Assembly (NCBI GenBank): GCA_938005265.1
Contig: CALLOA010000071.1
Span: forward strand, 1-42,345
Length of the DNA stretch: 42,345 nt
DNA from: an uncultured Granulosicoccaceae bacterium
Lineage (GTDB): Bacteria; Pseudomonadota; Gammaproteobacteria; Granulosicoccales; Granulosicoccaceae
Direction of reading: 5' to 3'
The position numbers and the translations under genes are program-made. How positions within the stretch are numbered: the stretch's first letter is position 1; the number at the start of each line of letters is the position of its first letter. The notes beneath the pieces were generated by a model. It was not told the origin of the DNA. It saw only the letters and a list, made by a program, of their open reading frames with translations, and did not search any database. Of this stretch, positions 16,636-25,101 are shown in pieces.

Positions 16636-17418
16636 TTAAAGAATCTGACCCAGAAATTCCCTTGTTCTGGGGTCGCTTGCTTTGTCGAAAAAAGTGGCAG
16701 GTGGACCATGCTCGACTATTACGCCCCGGTCTGTAAAGTAGATATGATCAGCTACCTCGCGTGCAAAACCCATTTCATGGGTAACCAGAATACAGGTCAT
16801 ACCTTCTGCGGCCAGGTCTTTAATCGTAACGAGTACTTCTTTGACAGTTTCCGGGTCCAGTGCTGCCGTTACTTCATCAAACAGCATTACTTTGGGATTC
16901 ATCGCCAGTGAACGAGCGATGGCGACACGTTGCTGTTGCCCTCCGGATAATTCGCCAGGATAGCTATCCTCTTTGCCTTCCAGCCTGACTTTGTCCAACA
17001 AGGTGACAGCGCGTTGGCGCGCTTCAGCCTTATCGAGTTTTAGTACTTTGATCGGCGCCATCATGATGTTCTGTAAAGCCGTTTTATGCGGGAACAAATT
17101 GTATTGCTGAAACACCATCCCGACTTTCTTACGCAGCGCCAGTTTGTCGAGACCGGGATCATTGACTTCAATACCTTCCACCCTTATCGAGCCCTTCTGA
17201 ATATCATTAAGCGCGTTGACGCAACGAATCAGCGTTGATTTTCCGGAGCCAGATGGGCCAATAATGCAAATCACCTCGCCCTGCATAACATCCAGAGACA
17301 CACCCTTGAGAACCTCAAGCTTGCCAAAAGATTTATGCACATCGTGAATCGAAACCAGTGGCTGATCCGGAGTCCAGACAGGTCCATGCCCGCCAACCGT
17401 TACCGGAGATTCATTCAT
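16636..17418 (-). CDS. Polar amino acid ABC transporter, ATP-binding subunit
   Basis: A 260-residue ABC ATPase of the PAAT group (GlnQ/HisP/AapP-like). It has Walker A GPSGSGKST (54-62), a Q-loop in MVFQQYNLFPH, signature LSGGQ (157-161), and Walker B VMLFDE (177-182) followed by VTAALDPE. The usual Pro after the catalytic Glu is Val here. It energises amino acid import through the two permeases encoded immediately upstream. It is last in the operon SBP, permease, permease, ATPase, with 66 bp to the preceding permease. Exact substrate (glutamate, glutamine, aspartate or general) cannot be read. Confidence 0.93.
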   Translation of the reverse strand: MNESPVTVGGHGPVWTPDQPLVSIHDVHKSFGKLEVLKGVSLDVMQGEVICIIGPSGSGKSTLIRCVNALNDIQKGSIRVEGIEVNDPGLDKLALRKKVGMVFQQYNLFPHKTALQNIMMAPIKVLKLDKAEARQRAVTLLDKVRLEGKEDSYPGELSGGQQQRVAIARSLAMNPKVMLFDEVTAALDPETVKEVLVTIKDLAAEGMTCILVTHEMGFAREVADHIYFTDRGVIVEHGPPATFFDKASDPRTREFLGQIL

Positions 17419-17484
17419 CGACCTGCTCCTGTAACAGCCGCTGCACCATAGGTTTCACAGCAACATACAGCAGCTTTACTTCGA

Positions 17485-18402
17485 TCATAATTTGACAGCA
17501 AACTTTTTCTCCAGCGCCAAAGTGATGCGTGCAATCGGATAGCAATAAACAAAAAATATCAGTAGCGCAAAGCCAAAAAACGGCACCAGAAGTTCAGGAT
17601 GATTATCTTCAGATTCCATTGCCTGTCGAGATAATGTAATGATTTCCTCGACCCCAAGCAACGATACCAATGGCGTTGCCATGGTTAAAATGGCATACCA
17701 GTTCATCCACGGGGGAATCATGCGTTTGAAGCACTGCGGCAAGATGATTTGCCACAGCGTCTGCGTGCGGCTGAACGCCAAAGACTCTGAAGCCTCCCAC
17801 TGGCCACTGGGTACCGACGCTACAGCACCTCGTACAATTTCTGAAATATTGGCCATGATCGGCAGCGACAATCCAAACACGGCTTTCATCCAGTCTGGAA
17901 TCGAGATAATCCTGCCACCGATTTCTATCTCGAAGGGGAAAGCCAGCATCACAATAAAAAGCAATACCAGCCAGGGAGAATTACGGAACAGCTGAGTTAA
18001 AAATTTAGCCAGCCAACGTACAGGTGCAAGCACCGATATTTGCGCAAGCCCGAGCAATACTCCGAACACAGTACCGAACAACATGGTGAATACACTAATG
18101 AGCACGTTAAGCACAAAGCCTTCAGTGACCAGCAATGGCACCCAACGCCAGAAAGCTCGCATTGCATCCATAAATCCGAAGTCCGCAGCCAATGCCAGCA
18201 TCGGCCACAGCGAACACAACAACGTTACCAGCACGACAAAAAAAGCGGAATAACCGGTAAGCCATTCACTGAAGGCGAGACGACTGGGTAGATGTACGTC
18301 GCGGTTGTAGGGCAACATTACCGCAAGATCTGTTTTGCCATTGGCATGCGGGTCAAGCCCCGGGATCGAACGGTGCGACCGTTGTGAAAACCAGTGCTTC
18401 AC
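17485..18402 (-). CDS. Polar amino acid ABC transporter permease (second)
   Basis: A 305-residue inner-membrane permease of the HisM/GlnP type. It carries a ~45-residue hydrophilic N-terminal extension, then about five to six hydrophobic segments. The EAA-type cytoplasmic loop is around SGQWEASESLAFSRTQTLWQIILPQ. RNSPWLVLLFI is the typical PAAT segment near the end of the first conserved block. The GTG start (18400-18402) overlaps the TGA of the upstream permease by 4 bp (GTGA), indicating translational coupling. It pairs with that permease to form the channel. The N-terminal extension is longer than in minimal family members. Confidence 0.92.
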   Translation of the reverse strand: MKHWFSQRSHRSIPGLDPHANGKTDLAVMLPYNRDVHLPSRLAFSEWLTGYSAFFVVLVTLLCSLWPMLALAADFGFMDAMRAFWRWVPLLVTEGFVLNVLISVFTMLFGTVFGVLLGLAQISVLAPVRWLAKFLTQLFRNSPWLVLLFIVMLAFPFEIEIGGRIISIPDWMKAVFGLSLPIMANISEIVRGAVASVPSGQWEASESLAFSRTQTLWQIILPQCFKRMIPPWMNWYAILTMATPLVSLLGVEEIITLSRQAMESEDNHPELLVPFFGFALLIFFVYCYPIARITLALEKKFAVKL

Positions 18403-19154
18403 TCCCCGACCCCCGGAATCTTTAATGTCCGCTCCCAGCGATTCATACCCAACACCAGAATCCCCACCAGAACGATGTAGGACAGGAAGAGTACCAGCAT
18501 GGATGCATTTTGTGCGGTCGAATAATCGTTATAGATACTCACCATTTCATAGAGCAGTTCCGGCACAGCTATGGCCATTGCCTGCGTGGTGGTTTTAACA
18601 AGATTGACCAGATTGTTGTTTAACGCTGGCAGACTCACCCTGAAAGCCAGGGGAAACACCGTGTAGATATAAGTCTGTAACCGCGAAAACCCCAAGGCCT
18701 CAGATGCTTCACGCGTTGATTCAGGCACCGCCTCTATGCCTGAACGAAATATCTCAACGTTGAACGCGCCTGCAAAAAAAGACAGCGAAATAATGGCCCA
18801 GCCCACGTTGCTTATTATGGGAACTTCCAACCAACCATCAGGCGAATAGGTGGGAGTGAATTGACCGAGCGCAAAATAAAAAAACAGCAGTTGCACCAGT
18901 GGCGGTGTATTGCGAAAAAATTGTATATAACCTTGTACAAACAAACGCAAAACCGGGTTTCTAGCACCTTGAAGCCAGGCACCGACAATGCCAATGATGA
19001 CACTAAGCAGCAGGCAGACCAGTGATAGTTTGATGGTCATCCACAGCCCGGAGACCAGCCGTTGCCATTGCACCGGGTCGTAGAAAAAAATGAAATTCCA
19101 CTTGGGATGGGTTTCAGCGAGTTGCAGAAACCAGTTTTGGATACTCGCCAGCAT
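18399..19154 (-). CDS. Polar amino acid ABC transporter permease (first)
   Basis: A 251-residue permease of the same PAAT family. It has an N-terminal amphipathic stretch, then hydrophobic segments with FFRNTPPLVQLLFFYFALG and the EAA loop ESTREASEALGFSRLQTYIYTVFPLAFR. It forms a heterodimeric channel with the downstream permease, with which it shares a 4-bp overlap. It is separated from the substrate-binding-protein gene by a 303-bp gap, unusually long within an ABC operon, so the permease-ATPase part may have its own promoter or a processed mRNA boundary. Confidence 0.92.
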   Translation of the reverse strand: MLASIQNWFLQLAETHPKWNFIFFYDPVQWQRLVSGLWMTIKLSLVCLLLSVIIGIVGAWLQGARNPVLRLFVQGYIQFFRNTPPLVQLLFFYFALGQFTPTYSPDGWLEVPIISNVGWAIISLSFFAGAFNVEIFRSGIEAVPESTREASEALGFSRLQTYIYTVFPLAFRVSLPALNNNLVNLVKTTTQAMAIAVPELLYEMVSIYNDYSTAQNASMLVLFLSYIVLVGILVLGMNRWERTLKIPGVGE

Positions 19155-19457
19155 AGTGCAGATTAACTGGTGCGGGAGTTCAAACCCGGGTTTGCCCGAA
19201 GCCTTAAAGACCAGGGCTCAGGAAAGCCAAAATGCTCAACAGCCCGAAAGAAAACTTGCCGGACTGTTTTCACATAGACGGTACTTATCTATCGTAGATT
19301 CAGCTATCGTAGATTCAGCTCTATCATAAATTCAGCTATTGCATATTCTGGTAGCCCGGATTTTGGTGACCCGATTTTTTAATGGGCCACCTTTAGATGA
19401 CCAAAGGGCCACCGGAATCGCAGATCTTCAGAACAGCCTTAAAACGAAAACAGTCGG
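19155..19457. other. 303-bp gap inside the amino acid ABC operon
   Basis: No ORF on either strand is convincing here. The stretch contains the 15-bp direct repeats at 19291-19337 and a short GGGCCACC repeat around 19384-19414. It may contain a promoter for the permease genes or an mRNA processing region, but neither is demonstrated by sequence. Confidence 0.5.
19291..19337. repeat. Three 15-bp direct repeats
   Basis: ATCGTAGATTCAGCT occurs at 19291-19305 and 19306-19320 without a gap. A third copy with two G-to-A changes (ATCATAAATTCAGCT) is at 19323-19337. The first copy also sits in a small palindrome, ATCTATCGTAGAT (19288-19300). The repeats lie between the SBP gene and the permease genes. 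Confidence 0.8.
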
Positions 19458-20396
19458 CTATTCAGCCATCCAGTCTTTAAGTTTTTCTTTCTGATCGATG
19501 AGAAACTGAGTCGGCTGAATGCCCCACTTGGCTTCGAGTTCAATCAGTGCGCCGGACTGCAACCAGTTGTACTGTAAACCGGACATCATGTTTCCAAGCA
19601 CGCATTCTTTCTCGGCAAGCGGTACAGCGAGTGCCCATGGGTTATCATCTTCTGAATTCAGCGGCATTTCAAATTCATCCCAGTTGCCCGAAGACAGATC
19701 TGACATAATTGAGGAGTCATCATAAACCCATGCCACACATTTCTTGTCGCGCAGTGCTTGCTTGGCTTCAGCGTTTCCGGTGAATGCGGTGACTTCAGCC
19801 CCCCAACGCTCTTCAACAATCCGGTTATAGAATGCACCTTGCTTGCCGCATACGGGCCGGCCTTCAAGCTCCTTCCATGATGTAATTCCCAACGCCTTGG
19901 GTGCCATCACATTAGTGCCGGAGGTATAGTAATTTGGTTGTACGATACCTACAATTTCACGCCTGTCTGCACGATCAGACATGGTTGCGATCATCAGATC
20001 AATTTTGCCTTGCTCCAGAAACTGCATGCGATTGGAGGACTGCACAGCAACCGTTTCCAATTCAACTCCCAGAGTATCAGCAACATCTTGCGCCATATCG
20101 ACTTCCATGCCGACAATTTCGCCATCAGAATTTTTGAAACCCCAGGGTTTATAGTCTGCCTTGACTCCAACGACTACCTTGCCGCGCTCCATTATGCGTT
20201 TGAGCGTATCGTTGCTGCAGACTTCAGCATGGGCTGATGTGCCAATGCCTAAACTGATTGCCGCCGCCAGTGCAGTGGTTACCAATGATTTTGCAACCGT
20301 GTTTATACTACCGGGCAGTTGCCGGTCCTTGACTTGTTCGTCGTTGGTATCCGCTTTATTATTTGCTTTTTTATTCAGTACGCTGCAATCAGACAT
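19458..20396 (-). CDS. Polar amino acid ABC transporter substrate-binding protein
   Basis: A 312-residue periplasmic binding protein (SBP_bac_3 type). An unusually long, charged N-region of ~30 residues precedes a hydrophobic segment (LVTTALAAAISLGIG) ending at SAHA, the probable signal cleavage site. The mature part starts with CSNDTLKRIMERGKVVVGVKADYKPWGF, the classic beginning of this family. It contains GMEVDMAQDVADTLG and, near the end, LIELEAKWGIQPTQF. The ATG (20394-20396) has a perfect AGGAGG 5 nt upstream, which supports this start over a shorter one despite the long N-region. It delivers amino acids to the permeases encoded downstream. Confidence 0.93.
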   Translation of the reverse strand: MSDCSVLNKKANNKADTNDEQVKDRQLPGSINTVAKSLVTTALAAAISLGIGTSAHAEVCSNDTLKRIMERGKVVVGVKADYKPWGFKNSDGEIVGMEVDMAQDVADTLGVELETVAVQSSNRMQFLEQGKIDLMIATMSDRADRREIVGIVQPNYYTSGTNVMAPKALGITSWKELEGRPVCGKQGAFYNRIVEERWGAEVTAFTGNAEAKQALRDKKCVAWVYDDSSIMSDLSSGNWDEFEMPLNSEDDNPWALAVPLAEKECVLGNMMSGLQYNWLQSGALIELEAKWGIQPTQFLIDQKEKLKDWMAE

Positions 20397-20401
20397 TTTC
20401 G

Positions 20402-20407
20402 CCTCCT
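20402..20407 (-). promoter_or_regulatory. Perfect Shine-Dalgarno of the amino acid SBP gene
   Basis: AGGAGG on the minus strand, 5 nt before the ATG at 20396. It fixes the start and implies strong translation, as expected for a binding protein needed in excess. Confidence 0.85.
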
Positions 20408-20411
20408 TTTA

Positions 20412-20526
20412 CTGTGGGCTAGGTAAAACACTGTGGGCCTGCTAAACACTGTGGGCCTGCTAAACACTGTGAGCCTGGTAAAACAATATAGGCCAGGTAA
20501 GAATACAATGTAGGCTTGGTAAAACG
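20412..20526. repeat. Imperfect ~18-22-bp tandem repeat in the SBP leader
   Basis: Six consecutive units of the type CTGTGGGCCTGCTAAACA: 20412-20430, 20431-20448, 20449-20466, 20467-20485, 20486-20507 and 20508-20526. Units 2 and 3 are identical; the outer ones are more degenerate. The array lies immediately upstream of the Shine-Dalgarno, so it is probably in the 5' untranslated region of the SBP mRNA. There are no spacers, so this is not CRISPR. Confidence 0.85.
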
Positions 20527-20698
20527 TTGAATGTCCTGCTGATTCCTCCAGACTCATTAGACACAAGCTGTTTACATAAGTTGTTATACAAGTTGTTGTT
20601 TTATACAGGTTGTTGTTTATGCAGTAACTGCCTTGCACATTACCGGCAACCTTAACAACAAAACGAACAACCACGCAAGCCGAAAATTGCCAGCCCAA

Positions 20699-20716
20699 CT
20701 GATCCAATCGGATCAG
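20699..20716 (-). terminator. Hairpin overlapping the sugar ABC ATPase stop codon
   Basis: CTGATCC (20699-20705) and GGATCAG (20710-20716) form a 7-bp stem with a 4-nt loop. It overlaps the TGA at 20713-20715. No strong T-tract follows on the minus strand, so termination is uncertain; 3'-end protection is another option. Confidence 0.4.
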
Positions 20717-21795
20717 GACAGGCGTTGTCCATCAGCACCAAACAAATGCAGAAATGCCGGATTCGCCTGCAGGCAACAATTGTCTCCGGGACGAAAATTA
20801 TGTTCACCCTCAAGCTTTGCCACCAGCACTTCATCATCTACCGGATTAATATGGACAAACGACTCACCACCAAGGTTTTCAAATACTTGAACCCGCCCGC
20901 TGAACTCCCCCTGAGGCGACAACGACAGGTGCTCCGGACGAATTCCTAGTTTTAGCCCGGTGGCAGATTCGCCGGGCAGAACGATTCCCGCCTGTTGCAA
21001 CACAGAACCGTCAAGTAATTGTCCTGCCGCTGATAATTTTTCTGTTTGCGCATCCCATTCGGCGTTAAGGAAATTCATCGAAGGAGAACCAATAAATCCG
21101 GCAACAAAATCATTGGCTGGCTTACGGTAAAGCTCCATGGGTGTACCTGACTGCTCCACCCTGCCGTTTCGAAAAACGGCTATACGATCAGCCAGTGTCA
21201 TAGCTTCAACCTGGTCATGGGTGACATAAATCATGGTGTTGTTATCAAGGCGTTGGTGCAATTTGAGTATTTCTACACGCATGTGTACCCGTAGCGCAGC
21301 ATCGAGGTTCGAAAGGGGTTCATCAAACAAAAATATCTGCGGCTCTCTTACGATGGCACGGCCGATAGCAACACGCTGGCGCTGTCCACCTGACAATTCA
21401 CGGGGTTTACGGTCCATTAAATCACCCAGCTCGAGAATTTCAGCAGCCTCGTTGACGCGTTGCTCCACTTCCTCCCGCCTGACACCTGCATGCTTGAGCG
21501 CGAATCCAAGGTTCCCCCTGACATTCTTGTGGGGATAGAGCGCATAGGACTGAAACACCATCGCGATTCCGCGCTTCGCTGGTGGCAAATGATCAACCTG
21601 CTTTCCACCAATCCAGATTTCTCCTGCAGATACTTGTTCCAGACCAGCGATCATGCGAAGCATAGTGGATTTGCCACAACCACTAGGGCCTACAAAGACA
21701 ATCAGTTCACCATCCTCAACCTGCAAACTCACATCGCGGATAACCTCGGTGCGCCCAAATGACTTACTGACATTGATGATCTCAAGCGTTGCCAT
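20713..21795 (-). CDS. Sugar ABC transporter ATP-binding protein (MalK/UgpC type)
   Basis: A 360-residue CUT1-type ATPase. Walker A is GPSGCGKST near residue 36, the Q-loop is in MVFQSYALYPHKNV, the signature is LSGGQRQRVAIGRA and Walker B is IFLFDEPLSNLD. After ~235 comes the regulatory OB/TOBE domain (LGIRPEHLSL, VFENLGGESFVHI). It powers the two sugar permeases encoded just upstream; the gap to the nearer one is 3 bp, so the genes are co-transcribed. Members can serve several CUT1 importers. The specific sugar is not evident from this subunit. Confidence 0.95.
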   Translation of the reverse strand: MATLEIINVSKSFGRTEVIRDVSLQVEDGELIVFVGPSGCGKSTMLRMIAGLEQVSAGEIWIGGKQVDHLPPAKRGIAMVFQSYALYPHKNVRGNLGFALKHAGVRREEVEQRVNEAAEILELGDLMDRKPRELSGGQRQRVAIGRAIVREPQIFLFDEPLSNLDAALRVHMRVEILKLHQRLDNNTMIYVTHDQVEAMTLADRIAVFRNGRVEQSGTPMELYRKPANDFVAGFIGSPSMNFLNAEWDAQTEKLSAAGQLLDGSVLQQAGIVLPGESATGLKLGIRPEHLSLSPQGEFSGRVQVFENLGGESFVHINPVDDEVLVAKLEGEHNFRPGDNCCLQANPAFLHLFGADGQRLS

Positions 21796-21798
21796 GGT

Positions 21799-22659
21799 TT
21801 ACCCCTTTACCGCGCCTGCTGTAATACCTCTAATCAGCTGTTTGCTGAAGATGATGTACATAAACAACACGGGAACAACTGCAACCGACAGTGCTGCCAG
21901 TACGGCTCCCCAGTCCACCGTGTATTGACCAACAAATTTTTGCACCCCCAAAGTCACCGTACGGGTGGATTCACCGGGTGAGAGAATCAAGGGGAACCAG
22001 AGATCATTCCAGATGGGTATCATGGAAAATACCGCAACCGTTGCGATCACGGGACGAACCAGCGGTATAACCACTTCGAAGAAAATTCTATACTCGGAAA
22101 GACCGTCGATTCGTGCGCTATCCTTGATTTCATGAGACACGTTTTTCAGAAATTCGCTAAAAATAAAAATGGCCACAGGTAATCCTTGTGCCGTGTAGAC
22201 AAGAATCAGTGCAGTCAAGGTATTCGCCAGATTCAGATCAACTATCAGCTTTAGCAAAGCCACGGTACCCAGCCTTATGGGTACCATGATGCCCAGAATA
22301 AGGTATAAACCGATAAAGGTACTGCCCGGAAAGTCATATTCCGACAATGCATGTGCCGCCATTGCCCCGAACAACAAGATAAAAAACAACGCTACTCCTG
22401 TCACCACCAGGCTGTTGCCAAAGTACAGCGGAAAGTCACTGTTAGTGATGACTGACTGATAGCCCTTGGTGGAAAAGGTAGATTCATTGGGCAACCCAGC
22501 AGGGTCGCCAAAAATTCCACGCCGCGATTTGAAACTGTTCAACAGAATGAGGTAGAGCGGAAACAAGGCTAGCACGCTGTAGGCAATCAGAATCGCATGT
22601 ATGCCAAGACTGCTGAGCCCAGCGCGTCCGCGTTCGAGTTTTCTTGTCAGACTGGCCAA
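21799..22659 (-). CDS. Sugar ABC transporter permease (MalG type)
   Basis: A 286-residue CUT1 permease with about six membrane segments. The EAA cytoplasmic loop is EIKDSARIDGLSEYRIFFEVVIPLVRP, with the invariant Gly of the EAA-x3-G motif in place. It forms the translocation channel with the MalF-type partner encoded 6 bp upstream and docks on the ATPase encoded 3 bp downstream. Confidence 0.94.
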   Translation of the reverse strand: MASLTRKLERGRAGLSSLGIHAILIAYSVLALFPLYLILLNSFKSRRGIFGDPAGLPNESTFSTKGYQSVITNSDFPLYFGNSLVVTGVALFFILLFGAMAAHALSEYDFPGSTFIGLYLILGIMVPIRLGTVALLKLIVDLNLANTLTALILVYTAQGLPVAIFIFSEFLKNVSHEIKDSARIDGLSEYRIFFEVVIPLVRPVIATVAVFSMIPIWNDLWFPLILSPGESTRTVTLGVQKFVGQYTVDWGAVLAALSVAVVPVLFMYIIFSKQLIRGITAGAVKG

Positions 22660-22665
22660 GAGATT

Positions 22666-23616
22666 CTAGAAATCATAACGCTGCAGGCGGCGCTGCACAC
22701 CGAAAAGATAAATCGCAACACCAACAAGGATTATAAAAAATAATACCGATGCCACCGTCGCGCCCATGTAGGTGTCACCCAGTTGCGACTGAAAACCGAA
22801 GAAAGTTCGAAAAAGAAAAGTACCCATCACATCTGTACTGTAGTCAGGACCCGCCAATCCGCCTTGCAATGTGTAGATGATATCGAAGCTGGCTGTAAAG
22901 TTACCAATGTACGTCAGTATCGCCACAACACCCAAGGCTGGCAATATTAGTGGCAACTTTACTTTCCAGAAGATCCACCAACCGTTCAAACCGTCTATCC
23001 GAGCAGCTTCAATGGTTTCTTCAGGAATATTGAGTAGTCCAGCATAAAACAACATTAACGGAATGCCCACATACTGCCAGATAGAAATCAACGTGACTGT
23101 CACCAGAGCTGTGCTTTCCAATCCCAGCCAGGGTTTAAACCATTCACGAATTCCTAACCACTTCATAAAGTCGGGCGTGATGCCCCAGAGTGGCGATAAA
23201 ATCAGTTGCCAGATAAAACCAACAATAACAACCGACAGTAACGTGGGTAGAAAAAATATCGTGCGGTAAGTTGCCGCTCCCTTGAGGGTTGGTATGCTAA
23301 CCAGTGCTGCCAGCGCTAATGCAATAGGATTCTGAATCAGCATATGCATGGCAAACAACAGAAAATTGTTTTTCAATGCATTCCAGAACTGCTCAGCCCA
23401 GTAGGGCTCACCCCACAAGCGCATGTAGTTGGCAAGACCTGCAAATTCGGCCGTGGTACCTGTACCCTGAGCTGATGGTATCGACTGATATAAAGAAAGC
23501 CGTAACGACTCGACGATCGGATAAATCGCAAAAACGGTATATATGAGGAATGCCGGCAGTATAAAAACAAGAATATGCCAGCGCCTTGGCTGAGGTTGTT
23601 TTTTTACTGTTCGCAT
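22666..23616 (-). CDS. Sugar ABC transporter permease (MalF type)
   Basis: A 316-residue CUT1 permease. The basic N-terminus (KKQPQPRRW) is followed by a first membrane helix containing FILPAFLIYTVFAIYPI, then five more helices. Its EAA loop reads EETIEAARIDGLNGWWIFWKVKLPLILPAL. The final helix ends in YLFGVQRRLQRYDF. It lies 117 bp downstream of the binding-protein gene, across a hairpin and short repeats. The ATG at 23614-23616 has only a weak GTGAAG upstream, consistent with lower translation than the binding protein. Confidence 0.94.
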   Translation of the reverse strand: MRTVKKQPQPRRWHILVFILPAFLIYTVFAIYPIVESLRLSLYQSIPSAQGTGTTAEFAGLANYMRLWGEPYWAEQFWNALKNNFLLFAMHMLIQNPIALALAALVSIPTLKGAATYRTIFFLPTLLSVVIVGFIWQLILSPLWGITPDFMKWLGIREWFKPWLGLESTALVTVTLISIWQYVGIPLMLFYAGLLNIPEETIEAARIDGLNGWWIFWKVKLPLILPALGVVAILTYIGNFTASFDIIYTLQGGLAGPDYSTDVMGTFLFRTFFGFQSQLGDTYMGATVASVLFFIILVGVAIYLFGVQRRLQRYDF

Positions 23617-23625
23617 TACTTCACT

Positions 23626-23655
23626 GTTCGCCGCAATTCGCCGCAGTTCGCCGCT
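23626..23655. repeat. Three 10-bp tandem repeats before the MalF-type gene
   Basis: GTTCGCCGCA, ATTCGCCGCA and GTTCGCCGCT follow each other without gaps, one helical turn apart, 10 bp upstream of the permease start. An inverted copy, GCGGCGAAC, is at ~23722-23731. The role is unknown; the mRNA could fold over the permease ribosome binding region. Confidence 0.75.
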
Positions 23656-23666
23656 GTTTGCATTAC

Positions 23667-23697
23667 TGAACCTGGCACTGTTTCAGCGCCAGGTTCA
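23667..23697 (-). other. Intercistronic hairpin between binding protein and permease
   Basis: TGAACCTGGC (23667-23676) and GCCAGGTTCA (23688-23697) form a 10-bp perfect stem with an 11-nt loop. There is no T-tract after it. Hairpins in this position often protect the upstream mRNA segment so that the binding protein is made in excess over the membrane parts; that role is inferred here. Confidence 0.65.
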
Positions 23698-23733
23698 TGT
23701 AAACGACTTTACAAACAACGAAGCGGCGAACAA

Positions 23734-24999
23734 TCAAGGCTTCTTGTGCCAGGTATCGATATTTTCCTGGGCCTCAGCAGCAGCTTCTGCCGGTGTCATA
23801 GTGCCATTGATAACATTGGCGTTCAGAACCCACATGTGATTGCTGAGCACCGGTTCACCGCGCGACAGGATCTGATAAGTCAGGCGAATGGTTGGATCAC
23901 ACTCTGCACGCATTTCAAAAAATTCCTTGGCTAGCGGATTCTCTACATTGATTTCATGCGTTGATAAGGAGAAAAAGCCAGGCGAAGCATTGGTTAGCAA
24001 ATCAGCAAACTCAGCCGATGCCGCCCATTCAAGAAACTTCATTGCAGCGTCATTTTCCTTGGCATTCGCGTTCATGCCAATTCCGATGTCCGTATGATCA
24101 CTGATGTAACATTTACTGTCCGCGGAAGCTTTAGGCGGAGCAAAAGCACCGAGTTCAAAGTCTGAATTTTGCTGGAAACCGGTGATCTCCCAAGAACCGG
24201 TTGGATAAATAGCCGCTCGACCGAGAGTAAAAAGATTCTGGCTATCTGTGTAGGTTTGAGCCTGGTAACCATCACCAAGATAATCCTTCCACTTGGCCAT
24301 TTGTTCGAAGGCTTTGAGAAAGCCTTCGTCAGAAAAACTTGCAGAACCGTCTATCAAACCAAGTCGACCCTCTTCTCCATTCCAGTAGGCTGGTCCGATA
24401 TTGGAATACCCCATGGTGGCAGCTTCCCACTGGTCTTTAGTACCCATCGCCATAGGAATGTAACTGCCGTCCTCCTTTATCTTGTCCAGTACAGAATAAA
24501 ATTCCTCTTCTGTTTTTGGCACTTCAAGACCCAATTCAGCAAAGGCATCCTTGTTGTACATGAAGCCGTGTATAACTGCCGCCATTGGCACACAGAATGT
24601 GGCGTCACCGTTATCGGTCGACCATGCAGCTTTCGCGACATCAGAAAAATTTTCCAATCCGCTCATGCCCTTGATATCAGCTAAATGCCCTTGTTCATAA
24701 AGCTTCAGTGCGCGGTCAAAAGGTCGACAAGTGATCAGATCCCCTGCGGTACCACCTTCGAGTTTGGCGTTTAGACTGGCATCATATTCAGTTGGTTTTG
24801 AAGGCGCGAATGAAACATTGATATCCGGGTATGCTGCCTTGAAGGCCGGCAGAATTTTTTCATCCCAGATTGCCTGGTCATCTGTTCGCCAGCTTTCAAT
24901 GGACAGATCAGCCGCGTACAACGGGGCCAGAAAGCCCGCACAGGTTACACCGGCGAGCAACAAACCCGATGCTATGTTTTTATTAGTAGCTACTTTCAT
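23734..24999 (-). CDS. Sugar ABC transporter substrate-binding protein
   Basis: A 421-residue family-1 extracellular solute-binding protein. ATG at 24997-24999 is preceded by a perfect AGGAGG at 5 nt, so I reject the 25 extra residues of the longer frame. The signal peptide ends at LYAADLS. The mature part begins LSIESWRTDDQAIW and contains FKAAYPDINVSF and GRAAIYPTGSWEITGF, typical of CUT1 binding proteins. The divergent amino-sugar kinase suggests an amino sugar, chitooligosaccharide or related glycoside as ligand. This is inference; the closest known relatives would need a search. Confidence 0.93.
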   Translation of the reverse strand: MKVATNKNIASGLLLAGVTCAGFLAPLYAADLSIESWRTDDQAIWDEKILPAFKAAYPDINVSFAPSKPTEYDASLNAKLEGGTAGDLITCRPFDRALKLYEQGHLADIKGMSGLENFSDVAKAAWSTDNGDATFCVPMAAVIHGFMYNKDAFAELGLEVPKTEEEFYSVLDKIKEDGSYIPMAMGTKDQWEAATMGYSNIGPAYWNGEEGRLGLIDGSASFSDEGFLKAFEQMAKWKDYLGDGYQAQTYTDSQNLFTLGRAAIYPTGSWEITGFQQNSDFELGAFAPPKASADSKCYISDHTDIGIGMNANAKENDAAMKFLEWAASAEFADLLTNASPGFFSLSTHEINVENPLAKEFFEMRAECDPTIRLTYQILSRGEPVLSNHMWVLNANVINGTMTPAEAAAEAQENIDTWHKKP

Positions 25000-25004
25000 G
25001 ATTT

Positions 25005-25010
25005 CCTCCT
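25005..25010 (-). promoter_or_regulatory. Perfect Shine-Dalgarno of the sugar-binding protein gene
   Basis: AGGAGG on the minus strand, 5 nt before the ATG at 24999. It decides between the two in-frame starts. Confidence 0.85.
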
Positions 25011-25090
25011 CAGCTGCAAATCGCAACATGCGTTTTGCGATCCTGTGGTCCATACTAGCGCCAATGCCAGCCAAGACACAATAGGTAGAC

Positions 25091-25095
25091 AGGAG
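25091..25095 (+). promoter_or_regulatory. Shine-Dalgarno of the amino-sugar kinase gene
   Basis: AGGAG sits 6 nt before GTG at 25102-25104. It argues for the GTG start rather than an in-frame ATG at 25045, which would overlap the leader of the divergent SBP gene. Confidence 0.75.
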
Positions 25096-25101
25096 CTAAC
25101 A

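Noticed and set aside
16614..16636. Rho-independent terminator after the Gfo/Idh/MocA gene
   Set aside because: A T-rich run exists, but the preceding AGGT-GGT-ACCT stem is only 4 bp.
20412..20526. CRISPR array
   Set aside because: The units are contiguous, imperfect and without unique spacers, and no cas gene is present.
20375..20707. 110-codon minus-strand frame with repeated TVFSRP
   Set aside because: The repeats are a translation of the tandem DNA repeat at 20412-20526, and the frame runs into the SBP start in another frame. No start signal or domain supports it.
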